DNA from: Pseudisothecium myosuroides
Lineage: Eukaryota; Streptophyta; Bryopsida; Hypnales; Lembophyllaceae
Length of the DNA stretch: 64,000 nucleotides
Direction of reading: 5' to 3'
Assembly: GCA_951799445.1 (NCBI GenBank)
Contig: OX637287.1
Coordinates: 38,283,724-38,347,723 of the forward strand
The position numbers were made by a program, and so were the translations under genes. The notes under the pieces are model-generated. The model was given only the letters and a program-made list of their open reading frames with translations. It searched no databases and was not told the DNA's origin. Shown in pieces: positions 9,991-21,900 of this stretch (its first letter is position 1; each line of letters starts with the position of its first letter).

Positions 9991-10921
9991 TTAACCCCTA
10001 AAGGCCCAAGGCCTTTTTTCTACCAAAAAACACTGAAAACTGCCATTTCTATAGCAAAGTAAAAAAAAAAAAAATTTTTTTTTGAACATCTAATCGTAGG
10101 ATCTTACACCTAACTAGTATGAGAATGTATGGAAAAAATTTCAGAATTTTTGACTACACAGATTGCAAGATATCTGCGTTTAAAGTGAAAAAAACAAGTT
10201 TTTCAGCACATTGCGGGGCTAGATTTTTTGACTTTAAACATTTTTAACTTAAAATTTTTGCACTACAGCGTTTTGAGCTTTTAATATTTATTGTAGAGAA
10301 TTGAGTTGAGAGTCTAGAAAAAATAAAAATTCAAAAAAACTTAATTATCATTCGTAAAAAAATTGTTAAGTAGAAGTAGGTCCAAGATAGAAGGAAAGTC
10401 TAAAATATTCATATATTTTAGATGGAATTAAAATGCACTAATCCCAATGGTGAGATTGTTCTAGCAAGTAAATTACACCATGAAAAAAAAAATGAAAAAT
10501 TTGAAAAATTGCATTCAGAAATGAATCCTACAAGTTATTTTTTTCAAGAAGATGCTCTAACTGCCCGAAAAACAAGAATATCCATAACTTTCTCATAACA
10601 TATCCAAATGAAATGAATCAAAGCTTTCTAGATAGGCAAAAATATAATCTATCAGAAAAAAAATATTTTAAAAAAAAATTCAAATTTTTGTCCATTTTTT
10701 TTCTGCTGCCCGGGCTGCCCGCCGTCCCTTGTTTTGAGCTTATTTGGTCATAACTATTGTTCCCGGGCACCGATTGTGGAAAAAATTATATTCCCACAAA
10801 GCTTATCAGTTTTTCTATCTTCAAAAAAAGTTTCAAAAAATCAGGATAAAATTTCAGCCCGTAGGTACCTGCCCGAAATCCCATTTGTCCCCCGAGGGGA
10901 CAATGGGCCTTTAGGGGTTAA
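9991..10921 (+). mobile_element. TTAA element, best-preserved copy
   Basis: This 931-bp element is bounded by TTAA and has long matching tips: CCCCTAAAGGCCCAAGGCC at the left and GGGCCTTTAGGGG at the right. A GC-rich subterminal segment near the right end holds the self-complementary TGTCCCCCGAGGGGACA. The interior shares AGGATCTTACACCTAACTAG, CAGATTGCAAGATATCTGCG and the CTGCCCGGGCTGCCCG block with the copies at 13874, 34812 and (inverted) 2580. No frame resembling a transposase is present. It is used here as the orientation reference. Confidence 0.88.
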
Positions 10922-11604
10922 GTTAAATTTATTTCAGCTAGTAGAACAAAGTAGTGTTTAGGAAGTTTTTTGAAATTTTCAAGCCTATTTTCCTTCAATG
11001 TCCAAATTCAACTGTTTTATCAAGTACAAAATCCAGTTGTTTTCTCTATTTTTTAATTCAAAATAGAAATTTTATAGATTTTTTCACCGGTTTTTGTCGA
11101 TGTTTTCAAATTGCAACCAACTTTTTTCCCCAATTCCATCAGCTAACTTTGAACTAGCAGTCGGTTCTTCCCAAATATAGGGTCAAAGGTCAAGTATAAG
11201 TAAGGTTTACAACTTGGTTCCAATAGTGTTAGGCATTTCAACATATGCCTCATTGAACGTTGGTGGTGGGGATAATTTTCTCTGGTTAGTGAATAAAAAT
11301 ATTGAAGATTGTACTATTTTTTTTGCTAATTTTTCATCAAGTTTGGAATTAGTAGAAATTAAGGAAGTGTAGATTACAATCCAACTTGTTCTTGATGTAT
11401 AAGTCAACCTAATTTTGAGAAGCGCAAAACTAAAAATTGGTCTTGCATTAGGAAAAATTTCAGCCCTCAAAGGGGCTATGAGTTTTGCACCCCCACGGTG
11501 CAATTATGGAAAATAAATTTATTTTCTATTCTTAAAAATTTAGGCGTTGACAGGCACTCATCACAAAGTTCCTCTGTCACAAATTGTCAATAGAAATCGT
11601 ACAA
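10922..11604. other. Non-coding AT-rich DNA between two TTAA elements
   Basis: Frames at 10954-11157 and 11207-11503 (minus) have no recognisable motifs. Nothing else was seen. Confidence 0.5.
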
Positions 11605-12537
11605 TTATCCCCTAAAGTTCCATGAATATGTTTTCACCGAAAACACTCAAAAACTGCCATTTTTAGTACAAGTACCAAATTTTTGAAAAAAAAACTTTTT
11701 TGACACATGTAACCCTAGGATCTTATAGTAAACTAGTTTTAGAAGATGTGGAAAAAATTTCAGAATTTTCCCCATGCGGATTGGAAGATATTAGCATTTG
11801 AATTGGCAAAAATCCTTTTTTTGTTCCTGCGAAAAATAGGGCAGCTGCACTTCACAAGGTCACATTTGTACGAAAAAATGTCCAAAATGGTGGTGCTTCT
11901 TTAAATTCTTTTTCCTAAACAAGTTGGCTACATGCTTAAAAAATTTCAAATCATTTGGAATTGTACAATATATACAAAAAAAAATAGTAAGTAGAAAGAA
12001 GTAGAGAATGATCCAAAATACTAAATTGTTAAGAATTTGATTATGGAATTGAAAAATATCAATCCCAATGGTTTTAATGTTGTAATAAACAACTTACATC
12101 TTATGAGGTTTTTTTCCTCAAAAAATATTAAAAATTGAGTTAAATAAACAACTTCAAAGTTTATTTCAGAGTAAAGAATCCGTAACTGCCCGCAAACTAA
12201 AAAACCTCATAACTTTTTACTCATTGGTCGAAATGGAATGATTTAAAGCTTTCCATGTATACATAACTCTAGAAAACCAATTTCAAATTTTTATTTTAGA
12301 AAAAAGTGATTTTTTCAGATCTGCCCGGACTGCCCGCCTGGTGAAAAAAATAACATTATTAGGCTATAACTTTTGACTCCTATTTCGAAATGTCCTGAAA
12401 TTTAGTGCACATGAAAGATATTCCTTGTCCCCACCTTCTATAAAAATTTCAGCTTAAAATATGAAATCTCTAGTCACAAGTACCTGCCCAAAATCGCTAT
12501 ATTGCTAAAAATAGTAGGCTGGTCCTTTAGAGGTTAT
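11605..12537 (+). mobile_element. TTAA-family element, second subfamily, flanked by TTAT
   Basis: The tips read CCCCTAAAGTTCC and GGTCCTTTAGAGG; instead of TTAA, TTAT stands on both sides (11605-11608 and 12534-12537). The body aligns with 41104-42031 (CAGCTGCACTTCACAAGG, GGACTGCCCG, AAAGATATTCCTTGTCCCCACC). More loosely it aligns with the first subfamily (AAAATTTCAGAATTTT, the GATTGGAAGATATTAGC region). The length including both flanks is 933 bp. It is non-coding. Confidence 0.8.
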
Positions 12538-13279
12538 TGTTGGGCACTGCTTTTATATTACATTCATTCATTTGGAAATATTGTTACAACGCAATATTGA
12601 CCTTCATTAATATCATACAGTTGAGGTATGTCATTCATATTTGAGTTTGAAGTGCTAAAGTTGTACAATAACTATGCAATACAAAATATATATGACTTTA
12701 GTGGTTTAATGATGGGCAATTGACTTTGTGCAGCATCGGTGCTTATTTAAGACATATAAAGTTAGTGCAATAATCACACAACATTATGTCCATGCATAGT
12801 TGTTGTACTAACATTGCATTTTTTTATCTTTTATAATTTCAATACTAAATCAATTGAAAAGCAGAAATTGTGTTCAAAGGAGAAATTCAGACCTCATTTA
12901 GGTACAGTAGAATAATTTTTTTTAAGACTTTTAATTAAGAAAAGTGGGTAAGAAAAATTTGGTAAATCAAGCTAGCTTTCATCTCCAAAAATCCATTTGA
13001 GATTTAGAGCCTCCAATCAAAATCTATGGACAAAGTTCAGAGACGGGCTAGAAAGGACATTTTTTTTGACATTTTCAAACATTCTCTTTGAATTTTGTCC
13101 ATAACTTTTGATTGGAGTCTTGAAATCTCAAACGGGTTTTGAGAGATGGAAACTAGATTGATTTAAAAATTTTTTAGTTTTAAGTTTAAGAAACAAACTA
13201 TTCTACTATGCCGAACTAAGGTCTAAATTTCTACTTTGAATACAATTCTTATGTTTTCAAAACAAGTTGACAGTGAGCG
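12538..13279. other. Non-coding AT-rich DNA with a small inverted pair
   Basis: Near 12975-13030 a stretch containing TCTCCAAAAATCCATTTGAG is followed at 13127-13160 by an imperfect reverse complement. A related pair lies at 34570-34740. This may be another unnamed foldback repeat of about 300 bp (roughly 12900-13215). No gene was seen. Confidence 0.4.
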
Positions 13280-13873
13280 CATCACAAAGTTTAGAACCTG
13301 TGGTTTTTCAATAGTTATCTTGTGGTTATCTTTCTTTCATGGGATCGCACGTTAACATACAATTTAGCGCATCATTACGATGCATTACTTTCAGTTATAT
13401 GCTATCAAGTTTCTTGGAGGTCTACTGATGGAATCAATTCAAGCTACAATGAAGTGATTCCTTCACTACGCTATCAAGTTTCTTGGTGGCCTATTAATGG
13501 ATTCAGTTCAAGCAAAAATTTGATGGCTCACAAGTGGATTCAATTCAATCATTTGGTACAATTATTAAGATGTAAACTAGAATTTATTAGAATGTATAAT
13601 AATCAAGTGTTGACAAACAAAATACAAGAAATTTAGTCAAGAAAAAAGTTATTGTTAATTAGAATGGTGATCAACAATTGAACATTGATACAATACTTTT
13701 TGGAACATTGATACCATTTAATAAGCGTTATTGCAATACAAATAGCAATGACATTATTGTCATGGATTATCCCTGTACTTCAACGTACAGAAAATGCACG
13801 ACAAAGATAATAAATTTTCAAGCATAATCTGTATTTTTTGCACACTTGTGATAAATGTATAGAAGTCACATAG

Positions 13874-15268
13874 TTAACTCCTAAGGGACCAAGGCCTTTT
13901 TTTGCCAAAAAACACTCAAAACTGCCATTTCTATAGCAAAGAATTAAAAAAATTGAAAATTGTTTTTTTTCACATCTAATAGTGGGATCTTACACCTAAC
14001 TAGTATGAGAGTATGTGGAAAAAATTTCAGAGTTTTTGACCGCACAGATTGCAAGATATTTGTGTTTAAAGTGAAAAAAACAAGTTTTTCAGCACATTGC
14101 GAGACTAGATTTTTTGACTTTGAACATTTTTAACTTAAAATTTTTTCACTACAAAGTTTTGAGCTTTAAATCTTTATAGTGGAGAATTGAATTGAGAATC
14201 TAGGAAATTTAAAAAAAAAACTAACTTAACTATCATTCTTAAAAAATTGTTAAGCAGAAGTAGGTACAAGATAGAAGGAAAATCTAAAATATTAATATAT
14301 TTTAAATGGAATTAAAATGCACCAAGGTAAACCAGCCCATCATGGTCAAATGACCCATGACGGACACTTAAGAGATGGCCCCATGATGGTTATCATCAAT
14401 TTCTGAGATTTTGGGCCACCATCAATGTCTTACCTGACACTATTGGAGTGATTAGTGACCCCATTAGGAACATTAGCTTTTTCAATGTAAATCATTGAAG
14501 AAAATGACTTTTTTAAGGCCTTCCAAGTTAGAAAATATTTTGATTGCTTTAGGTGACAAAGGTGAGCATTATGGATACAGGTTTTGTTGGTTTTGGGGTA
14601 GTCTACAGACTCTTTTGGGCAAAACACTTCAAAAATTCATAAAAAATTCATACTTTGCTGAAAAGATATAATTTCAATTGCTATTGTTATTTCTCACACT
14701 TCTTTGTATGTGGGGAGAAAATTAAAAAAATTTAGCCATGGCACGAGGGCAAACTAGTAATTCTGACCATGATGGGCTATTTTACCTTAATCTCAATGGC
14801 GAGATTGTTCTAGCAAGTAAACTAAACCATGCAAAATTTTATTTTTGAAAAATTTGAAAAATTGCATTAAAAAATGCATCCTACAAGTTATTTTTTTCAA
14901 AACGATGCTCTAACTGCCCGAAAAACAAGAATGTCCATAACTTTCTCATAACAAATCCAAATGAAATGAATAAAAGCTCTTCAGATAGACAATAATATAA
15001 TCTACGAGATTTTTATTTTTTTTTAAACTAAAATTTTTGCAATTTTTTTTTGCTGCCTGGGCTACCTCCCGTCCCCTGTTTTGAGCTTATTTGGTCATAA
15101 GTTTTGTTCCCGGGCACTGACTGTGAAAAAAATTATATTCCCACAAAGCTTATTAGTTTTTCTATCTCCAAAAAAAGTTTCAAAAAATCATGACAGAATT
15201 TCAGCCCGTAGGTACCTGCTCGAAAACGGATTTGTCCCCCGAAGGGACAATGGTCCTTTAAGGATTAA
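13874..15268 (+). mobile_element. TTAA element carrying a nested MITE
   Basis: TTAA lies at 13874-13877 and 15265-15268. The tips read CTCCTAAGGGACCAAGGCC and TGGTCCTTTAAGGA, decayed relative to the reference copy. Removing the family B MITE at 14325-14787 leaves about 930 bp, matching 9991-10921 throughout. It lies within the long-inverted-end element 13280-15414 and is therefore younger than it. Confidence 0.85.
14325..14787 (+). mobile_element. MITE family B, copy 2, nested in a TTAA element
   Basis: The inverted ends AGGTAAACCAGCCCATCA and TGATGGGCTATTTTACCT differ only by a few bases. The right flank is TA and the left flank CA, the latter probably a mutated TA. The other TTAA copies read ATGCACTAATCCC at this place, showing the pre-insertion site with its TA. 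Confidence 0.85.
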
Positions 15269-15414
15269 TACTGATTACAAAGTAGTGTCAATTTTTTGTA
15301 GTAATTGTGTGCATTGTAACAATGCGATAAGTTGTAAATTACCATACACACTCATGAAATAATAGTAACCTTATAATATTCATTGACAATCCGTGGGTTC
15401 TAAATTTTGTGATG

Positions 15415-15780
15415 CTACTGGTGCCACGTCAACTCCACGTCAGATTTTATATTTTTTAATTTTTTTAAATATTTTTAAATGTTTTTTTCATAGAAAATAT
15501 TTTTTTATTTTTTTCATAATTGCACCGCAGGGGGGCCGAAAACATTAGACGTTTCTTGGGGGCATTGGAGGGCCACTTCAGCCTTTTTCTGCTGGCTATA
15601 ATGAACAGTGCTACAATTAGAATTTTAAAATAATAAAAAATTAATTTAAAAATTTAAAAATTATTATCTGACGTGGTAGTTGCTGTACCACATTAGATTG
15701 TTGTTGCAGCAAAGTTCCCATAATCTGGGAACTCCAAGAAACTTGTGGCCTTGTTTAGTAAGTGAATGTCATCTAATGTC
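15415..15780. repeat. Repeat family J, copy 2, plus an adjoining inverted segment
   Basis: From 15548 the text follows that at 4549-4800. The preceding part (15420-15530) holds GTGCCACGTCAACTCCACGTCAGAT and an AT-rich run. These are the inverted counterpart of ATCTGACGTGGTAGTTGCTGTACCAC at 15666-15695, so the copy can fold on itself. Outer tips include CATCTAATG at 15772. Confidence 0.5.
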
Positions 15781-17045
15781 AATGATTGGTTGCTTCTTTG
15801 AGGGTTGAAATTTTCCTAATGTCTGTGTGTGAAGCCAAAGTCCCAACTCTAAGTCCCAACTTGTCTCTTGTATAATAATTCATAACAATTAATGTCTAAA
15901 AAATGGGTCAAAAAGTCATTATTTGGACACTATTAATATAAAATTTGCTTTGGACAAATTTGGACAAAATTTTAGCTAATGAAAGTGGTTCACGTGGGGT
16001 TTTTTTCCTAATTTTATATTCAAAACAATAGTTGGGACTTAGAGGCTAAATTAGGTTTTTACATTTGTTAAACCCAATTTGACCTCTAAATCTGGGACAC
16101 ATGTAACAGCAGCAACTTCACTGGCCATTGCTGGGAGAATGACTGGGTGAGTGCCTCCTGCCCCGCTTCTCTATCCAACGAGCCAACGACATTCGTCCCG
16201 CCCATTTTTCACATTTTTTAAAATAATAAAACCAAAAGACTTGGCCAATCAACCCCTAAGTCCCTTGAGTAAACCCCAAAGAGGACTGTAGCGGAGTGCC
16301 TAATGACACTCCGCTATAGGCCTAAACCCTACTTGATCCGCTCCGTAAGGTTTAGGTTTCATCTGTAGCTGTGGATGAAGCTGGATGAAGTAGGGGGCTC
16401 CTGCCCATTCTTCCGGCAATGGCCTGTGAGGTCATTGCTACTACATTCTATCCTCCAGGTCCTATTTCTTTGGCGCCAAAACTCCCGAAAAGTTTTGCCA
16501 CCATATAGGCATTTTGGAGTGATGTAGGACTTAGGACTTGGGATGTAGTGTAAAGCCCCAAGTCTCAATTTTCAACTTTTCACCATTCAATTCAATGGGA
16601 TTTGCAACTTAGGCCTTAGTGTGAAATGCCCTTGAGATGTTCACTTCAAAAGTTACCATTTGTACAACACCAATAACTGATAGTAGGGTCATTTGTATAT
16701 CAAGCATATACATATGCTAAAAAAAATGCAATCAACATCCAAATGGTGGATTCACATAATGACATTTATTCAATGACTTTCTTTATTGGTAATTTGTCAT
16801 GCTGTTTTTTTCCTATTCATACTCGTGTTTTATAAGTGAATAATTAGCCAATGTTAAATAAATCGGAGATCACTCTTTGAAGATTAACTTTGAAATGTCC
16901 TACAAATGACTTTCAAGATTGGCTTATAGAAACAAAAAGTGCACCTATTTATTTAGTAATTTGAATCATATTTTGGCTACTCGCTTCAATGATAGAGCTA
17001 GTACTTTCATAGTTAATAAAAGAATGATACATTGTGAATTTTCCT
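15781..17045. other. Non-coding DNA with minor inverted segments
   Basis: Short complementary pieces occur (AGTCCCAACT near 15849 and AGTTGGGACTTAGAG near 16031; GCGGAGTGCC near 16291 and ACTCCGC near 16308). A 69-codon minus-strand frame at 16359-16568 lacks motifs. No gene could be supported. Confidence 0.45.
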
Positions 17046-17867
17046 ACATTAAATAGTGAAATTGGGTTGCCTTAACAATTAAGGGAGGTGGCTCAAAAAG
17101 CGACCCTTTAAGGGTTGTCAAACCTTTTGATGGTTTTTAGATGCCCAAAAATATTTTCCCTTATTTTTCACTTGAAGAATAATTGATGCAAAATCTAACA
17201 CAAGTGGTTTTATATTTTTCGGAGCATGTATGAATTACTTATAAATTTCCAAAGAATTCTGTGGTAGGCACCTATTTTTGACTCATAGGCCTTGTAAAAC
17301 CTACACACGTGTAGTCTGAAACAAGATATGGCTTGACAAAAAAAGCACTGCCGCATTCAAAAAGTAATATACAAGGTTTCTAAATGCGGCCTTTATTAAA
17401 TTTAAACGGACCCTACATTATTTTAACATTTGGTAAGAAGGCAATCGGGCAATCAATTCTCATTCAGAAAAATTAAATGGACCCTCCTTGGCTCTTATTC
17501 CATCCATTGGCAAAGTATGAAGCAATATATGACAAGTCTTAATTATGCTCTCATATTGTTGCCAGTTCATTTTAGAACCACTTACTTCCCATTTCAGAAC
17601 TTGCTACAGGACTGTTTGAAGAAGAGGGTTGCTTTTTGAGCCACCTACCTTAGGTTGCCTTCACCGAAGAAGTTACCTCATGGCTCACTGCTAGTGTAGA
17701 TGGAGGCACATGCCATTCTCTAATCTCGAACCATGAATGAGTGCACCAACCCATGCAACACACATGGTCCCTCCATTACTGCATCCTTCTATAGTTACTG
17801 TACATGTTTATATAGTGTAGAATGTTGAGAAATTAGAATGGGGCAACCTAATTTCACTATTTAGTGT
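17046..17867. mobile_element. MITE family I, copy 2, hosting family F
   Basis: Left end ACATTAAATAGTGAAATTGG and right end CCTAATTTCACTATTTAGTGT are inverted copies, and the adjoining GGTTGCC and GGCAACC extend the match. Subtracting the family F MITE (17082-17650) leaves about 251 bp, matching the size of 6617-6870. Confidence 0.65.
17082..17650. mobile_element. MITE family F
   Basis: This 569-bp element has inverted ends AGGGAGGTGGCTCAAAAAGC and GCTTTTTGAGCCACCTACCT, and TA flanks it at 17080-17081 and 17651-17652. The interior shares the text around AATCTAAC(A/C)CAAGT with family G at 33567. The frame at 17430-17639 lies inside and is not a gene. Confidence 0.8.
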
Positions 17868-18930
17868 GGGTGAGATGCACAGTGCTACAAAATTATGTTA
17901 CGGTCAGTTCCTTCAGAGAGTGAGGCTACAGTTGCTTACAAAAAGCCAGTCCTTAGCCAAAAGTGCCATAATAAGACTCCCAAAGTTTTCAGTTATCTTT
18001 CAATGCTCTCCTGCCATCTGTCGAAAGTAAGCTCCCTTTTGAATATGCAACCCCACCCGGCGAAGCTCCGGGCGCCTTTGGTTCGACTCCTCGAACGGTC
18101 GGGTCACCCTCCTCCCAACTCCATTTGGAAGCTCCGAAATCTCTTCTCGCTCTGCTTGAATCCATCTCCACATTGCTTCCTGCCTGCGCTTTGAATTGCC
18201 GATTCAAGCACTGCTGTGCAATTTGTAATCAATCCGTAGTGCTCTTGTCGATTCTTTCGGTTCACGAATTGGTGCCGCATTGCAAAAGATAGGTCGAATT
18301 AAGACCTTCTGAGTGGAATTGTGAGGAGTTTTTAAATTTTCGTGCCTATGGAGGTTGCAAATTAGGGCAAGGCATTCCGGAGTTTTTTTTTATGATTATT
18401 TATTATGCAGGTGGCGTAATGCAAGGTATTGTTAGCTGGAGAAGTGGTGGAATTGCGTGATAATTGCGAAAATGTGTGTTAATGTGCCTTTCGTAGGGTT
18501 TACGGTTCAGTCTTGGAGGTTTTCTGGTGGTTAGGGGATTCCTGCTGCGCATCCAGTTGAGGGTGAATTCATTTTTCTATGGAAGTCAGTTTGCGACGAA
18601 GGAGCTCTGAATTGCAACTGGCTCCAATTCAGGATTTGCGCAGGTTTTGATGGATTGTGATTTAGATTGATTCGGGAGATAGAAGTAGTTTTGATTCAGT
18701 TGAAAGAATTTTTGGTTTGTGGAGTAGCGTACTCTCGATGGTAGGATCTTGATCGCCATCCTCCAGCTGAGCTCGTTGGTTGCGACTTATTTTTCTATGA
18801 AGGAGCTCTGGACTTGCAGCTTGCTTTAATTCAGGAGTTGCGATTTTGTTGTGATTTTGAGTGATCGGCTCGCGTAGGGAGGTAGAAGTACTGTCGCTTT
18901 CGTTGAAGGAGTTTTTTTATTGGACTCTCG
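17868..18930. promoter_or_regulatory. 5' flank of the SGR2-like gene
   Basis: Base composition rises towards the gene from about 18 kb. The stretch presumably holds the promoter and 5' untranslated region of the gene starting at 18931, possibly with a leader intron, but no TATA box or splice pair could be assigned with confidence. Two similar stretches containing GGAGCTCTG (18600 and 18801) and TGATTTAGATTGATTCGG-like text suggest a small local duplication. Confidence 0.4.
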
Positions 18931-21900
18931 ATGGCAGAGTCTCGATCGCCATCGACAACTCGGTCTCCTTCACCTTCTCCTTCACCTTCTCGGCCTACAT
19001 CAAGACCTGGTAGTCCCACTCGACGAGGACCACCGCCGCTCCCTGTTAGTCCAGCCAAAAGTCCACCGAATTCCTCTCCAGTAAGAAATTCTTATTTAGG
19101 TTATGAGTCTCAGAGTTCCGTTAAGACAATAGCTGAGGACTATCTTCTGTCCGGCGGGCACTATGGATCGCCACCGAAAGTTTTCGATTCCCCTCTTCCG
19201 TCGAATGTAGCTCCAGATTCTTCATCGGTTGCAGCACTTGATTCCAAAGTAGATCCAGAGGAACTGAAGCAGGACGTGACACCGTCCTCGGCTGGCCTCG
19301 AGGCAAGAGCTGCGTTGGAGCAGACCGCAGCTGCTGCCAAGTATGGTAGGCATACAGGAAGTGCTTCAGATGGTGCAGATGTCCGGTGGTACTTCTGCAA
19401 GACTCCCCTCCGCCCTAATGGTACATCTCCTTTTACCTTGCTACAAATATATGTACTTGAATAGCTGGCCTAGATGAACAGCGTAGATGGAATCATATCA
19501 CCTCATGTGCTTTCTCAGGTTTTACCCTAAAGCACCAAGGCTTCTTGATTTAGAATTACCATTTCGAGTGATCATATTGTGAAAAGGATACTTCAGATGG
19601 GGCCAATTTTATATAACTAGAATCAGTGAAGAACAGTACTTGCGTTTGTAAATATAAAATAAAATGAGTTTGGACTAAAGAAATCCCAGTATGGCTTACT
19701 CAAAATTGCTATGCAGAAGGTCCAATTTGGGCCTCTTAATTAAGGCTATTGAGTTTACGTTCATTGTCATGCCTTGAAGATGGTTTACCTGCATTGAAAA
19801 GTCGTTAGGTGTGAGCACATGCTAATAAAGTTCAAATTCTAATAAGATTACGTAGTTTCTGATCGTAGTTGAGGGAAGGGTTTGCAGAAGCTGCAGCACA
19901 GGTACCAGCATCTGAGGTAGTAGTCAAAGGAGACTACTTTCGTTTTAGTGTTCGAGACTCTCTTGCGTTGGAAGCTTCGTTTGTGCAGGTTTGTTATATT
20001 CCTTTAATTCTATTTTGAAAAATTAGAGCCTGTTAATAGAGTATTGTGTTTTCCTTATCACGAGCATCATCTCTTGGTTGTTATCGTTTAAGCGATGTAA
20101 ACAAAAGACAGTCGTCACGATGTGGTTACGAGGAATGTTTTCTTTGATGTTTTGTATGCCGCAGCCGAAGCAATATTTCAGTTATTTGTCATATCAATAT
20201 TAAGTAGAGAACGGTATTTGATATTTGGTGATGATGAATATTTGTCAGCGAGAGGAAGAATTGGTGTCAGCATGGTGGAAAGAGTATGCCGAAGTCAGTG
20301 CAGGTCCGGTGATGTCTTCTAGCACTCTTTCTTATAACCTTCAAGTTGAAAAGGAAACAGCAGAAGAGAAGCTAAGGTCTCTCAATAGTGCCAGCGGTGG
20401 GAGAACATCCCCAAAAGGTCCTGGTAGTACACTTTCAGACTTCGATGATGGTGATGATGAAGAGAGCGTGGGTGTGCTCGTCAAAGGTGGGCTATATGAG
20501 GTGCGAATGGTGCCAACTGGTAGAAAGTTCAAAGTGTATTAATTCTATCAGAACTAATTGTTGTTGGTTCCGTATTGATCAATTAGAATTCAAATATACA
20601 CAATATTAGATAGATTTTAAGCTGTTGTTTCTTTGATATTTAGGTCGATCTTATGAGGCGTAGATGCATTCCAGTATACTGGAGAGGGGAGCACCGCCGT
20701 GTGCTGCGAGGGCATTGGTATGTACGGAAAGGTGGACTTGATTGGTTGCCACTTCGAGAAGATGTGTCTGAGCAGCTAGAGATCGCCTACCATAAAAAGG
20801 TAATACATTTTGGCCCTTGTGCATTCATTGTATGTGCCAGTTTTCTGGATATTTTGATTCCTGCTCTGTATTGATGCAGGAATCTGCTCTGTATTGACTA
20901 ATTCTTTGTGCAGGTATGGCGCCGTCGAAAATTTCAGCCATCAGGGTTGTTCGCTGCCCGGGTCGATCTCACAGGCACTACTCTGGTTTGTCCGACTCTC
21001 ACGAGACTGATTCCCTCCTAGGTTTTCGACATTGATCTTTTGAAGCGTTGCTATGGACCAACTATGGTCATCCTCAACATCAAATTGTTTCAAACATGTG
21101 TTGTAATGATACTTTCTTGGGACAAAGGACATGGAGATTGCATTTTAACTGGTAGTATGGCAGGTTATCTTGCTAGAAAATTTGTTGATTTTGCTTGTCT
21201 GCTGTAGGGTCTTCATGCACTTTTCATGGGAGAGGATGATAGCTGGGAAGCAGCTCTAGCAGTAGATGCCTCGGGTATCTCTGCTATTCTTGGTATACAA
21301 GGAAGCGGAGTGAAGCTTCGGCGTGGTTTTGCACCCCCAGACAGTGTTAATCCAACACAGGTACCCTCTGAGTCCATGCAATTTGAATTTCATACTGTGG
21401 GCCACCTATGTAGCCCAGTATGGCTGTTTGCAGGTGATTTACATAGATACACTTGGGACAAATATCACTGCTTGATGGGTATTTCTTTGTTTCACTATGG
21501 TCGTTGAGGCTGACAAAAGGTGAAAAAAACGGATCATGATCTAGATGATTTGTGTACTATTATTTGTCAACTTTGTTTTGCTTCTTTTATATTCTTAAGC
21601 AACATTGAACGACTTGCTACACAGGATGAACTGAGGCAAAGAAAAGAAGAGGAGCTGGATGATTATGCCTCGCAGGTCAACTTACATTTCGATTTCTACA
21701 TGTTTTGCAGTGTTGCATGAGCACATGAATGTTTATTGAATTAAAAGTTGCCCCATCTTCTTGCTAAACGTTGGTCTTAGTTGTACTATTTGGTACGAGG
21801 CTTCAGAAAGCAGCATTGTTCTTATTTTCTCAAATTTATTTACTACAGGTGCCGGTTCGACACGTAGTATTTATGGTGCACGGTATCGGACAACGACTAG

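Larger units (their letters stand above)
13280..15414. mobile_element. Long-inverted-end element, disrupted copy
   Basis: The outer ends are inverted over more than 100 bp, starting CATCACAAAGTTTAGAACC on the left and ending GGTTCTAAATTTTGTGATG on the right. They match the compact foldback at 44283-44558. A TTAA element (13874-15268) is inserted inside; without it about 740 bp remain. No clear target duplication is seen. A 104-codon frame at 13322-13636 is not recognised as a gene. Confidence 0.7.

Noticed and set aside
9991..10921. Reading the TTAA flanks as a 3-bp TTA or TAA duplication of PIF/Harbinger type
   Set aside because: The TTAT-flanked copy at 11605 and the single TTAA at the empty site (58955-58958) both favour a 4-bp duplication; not fully excluded.
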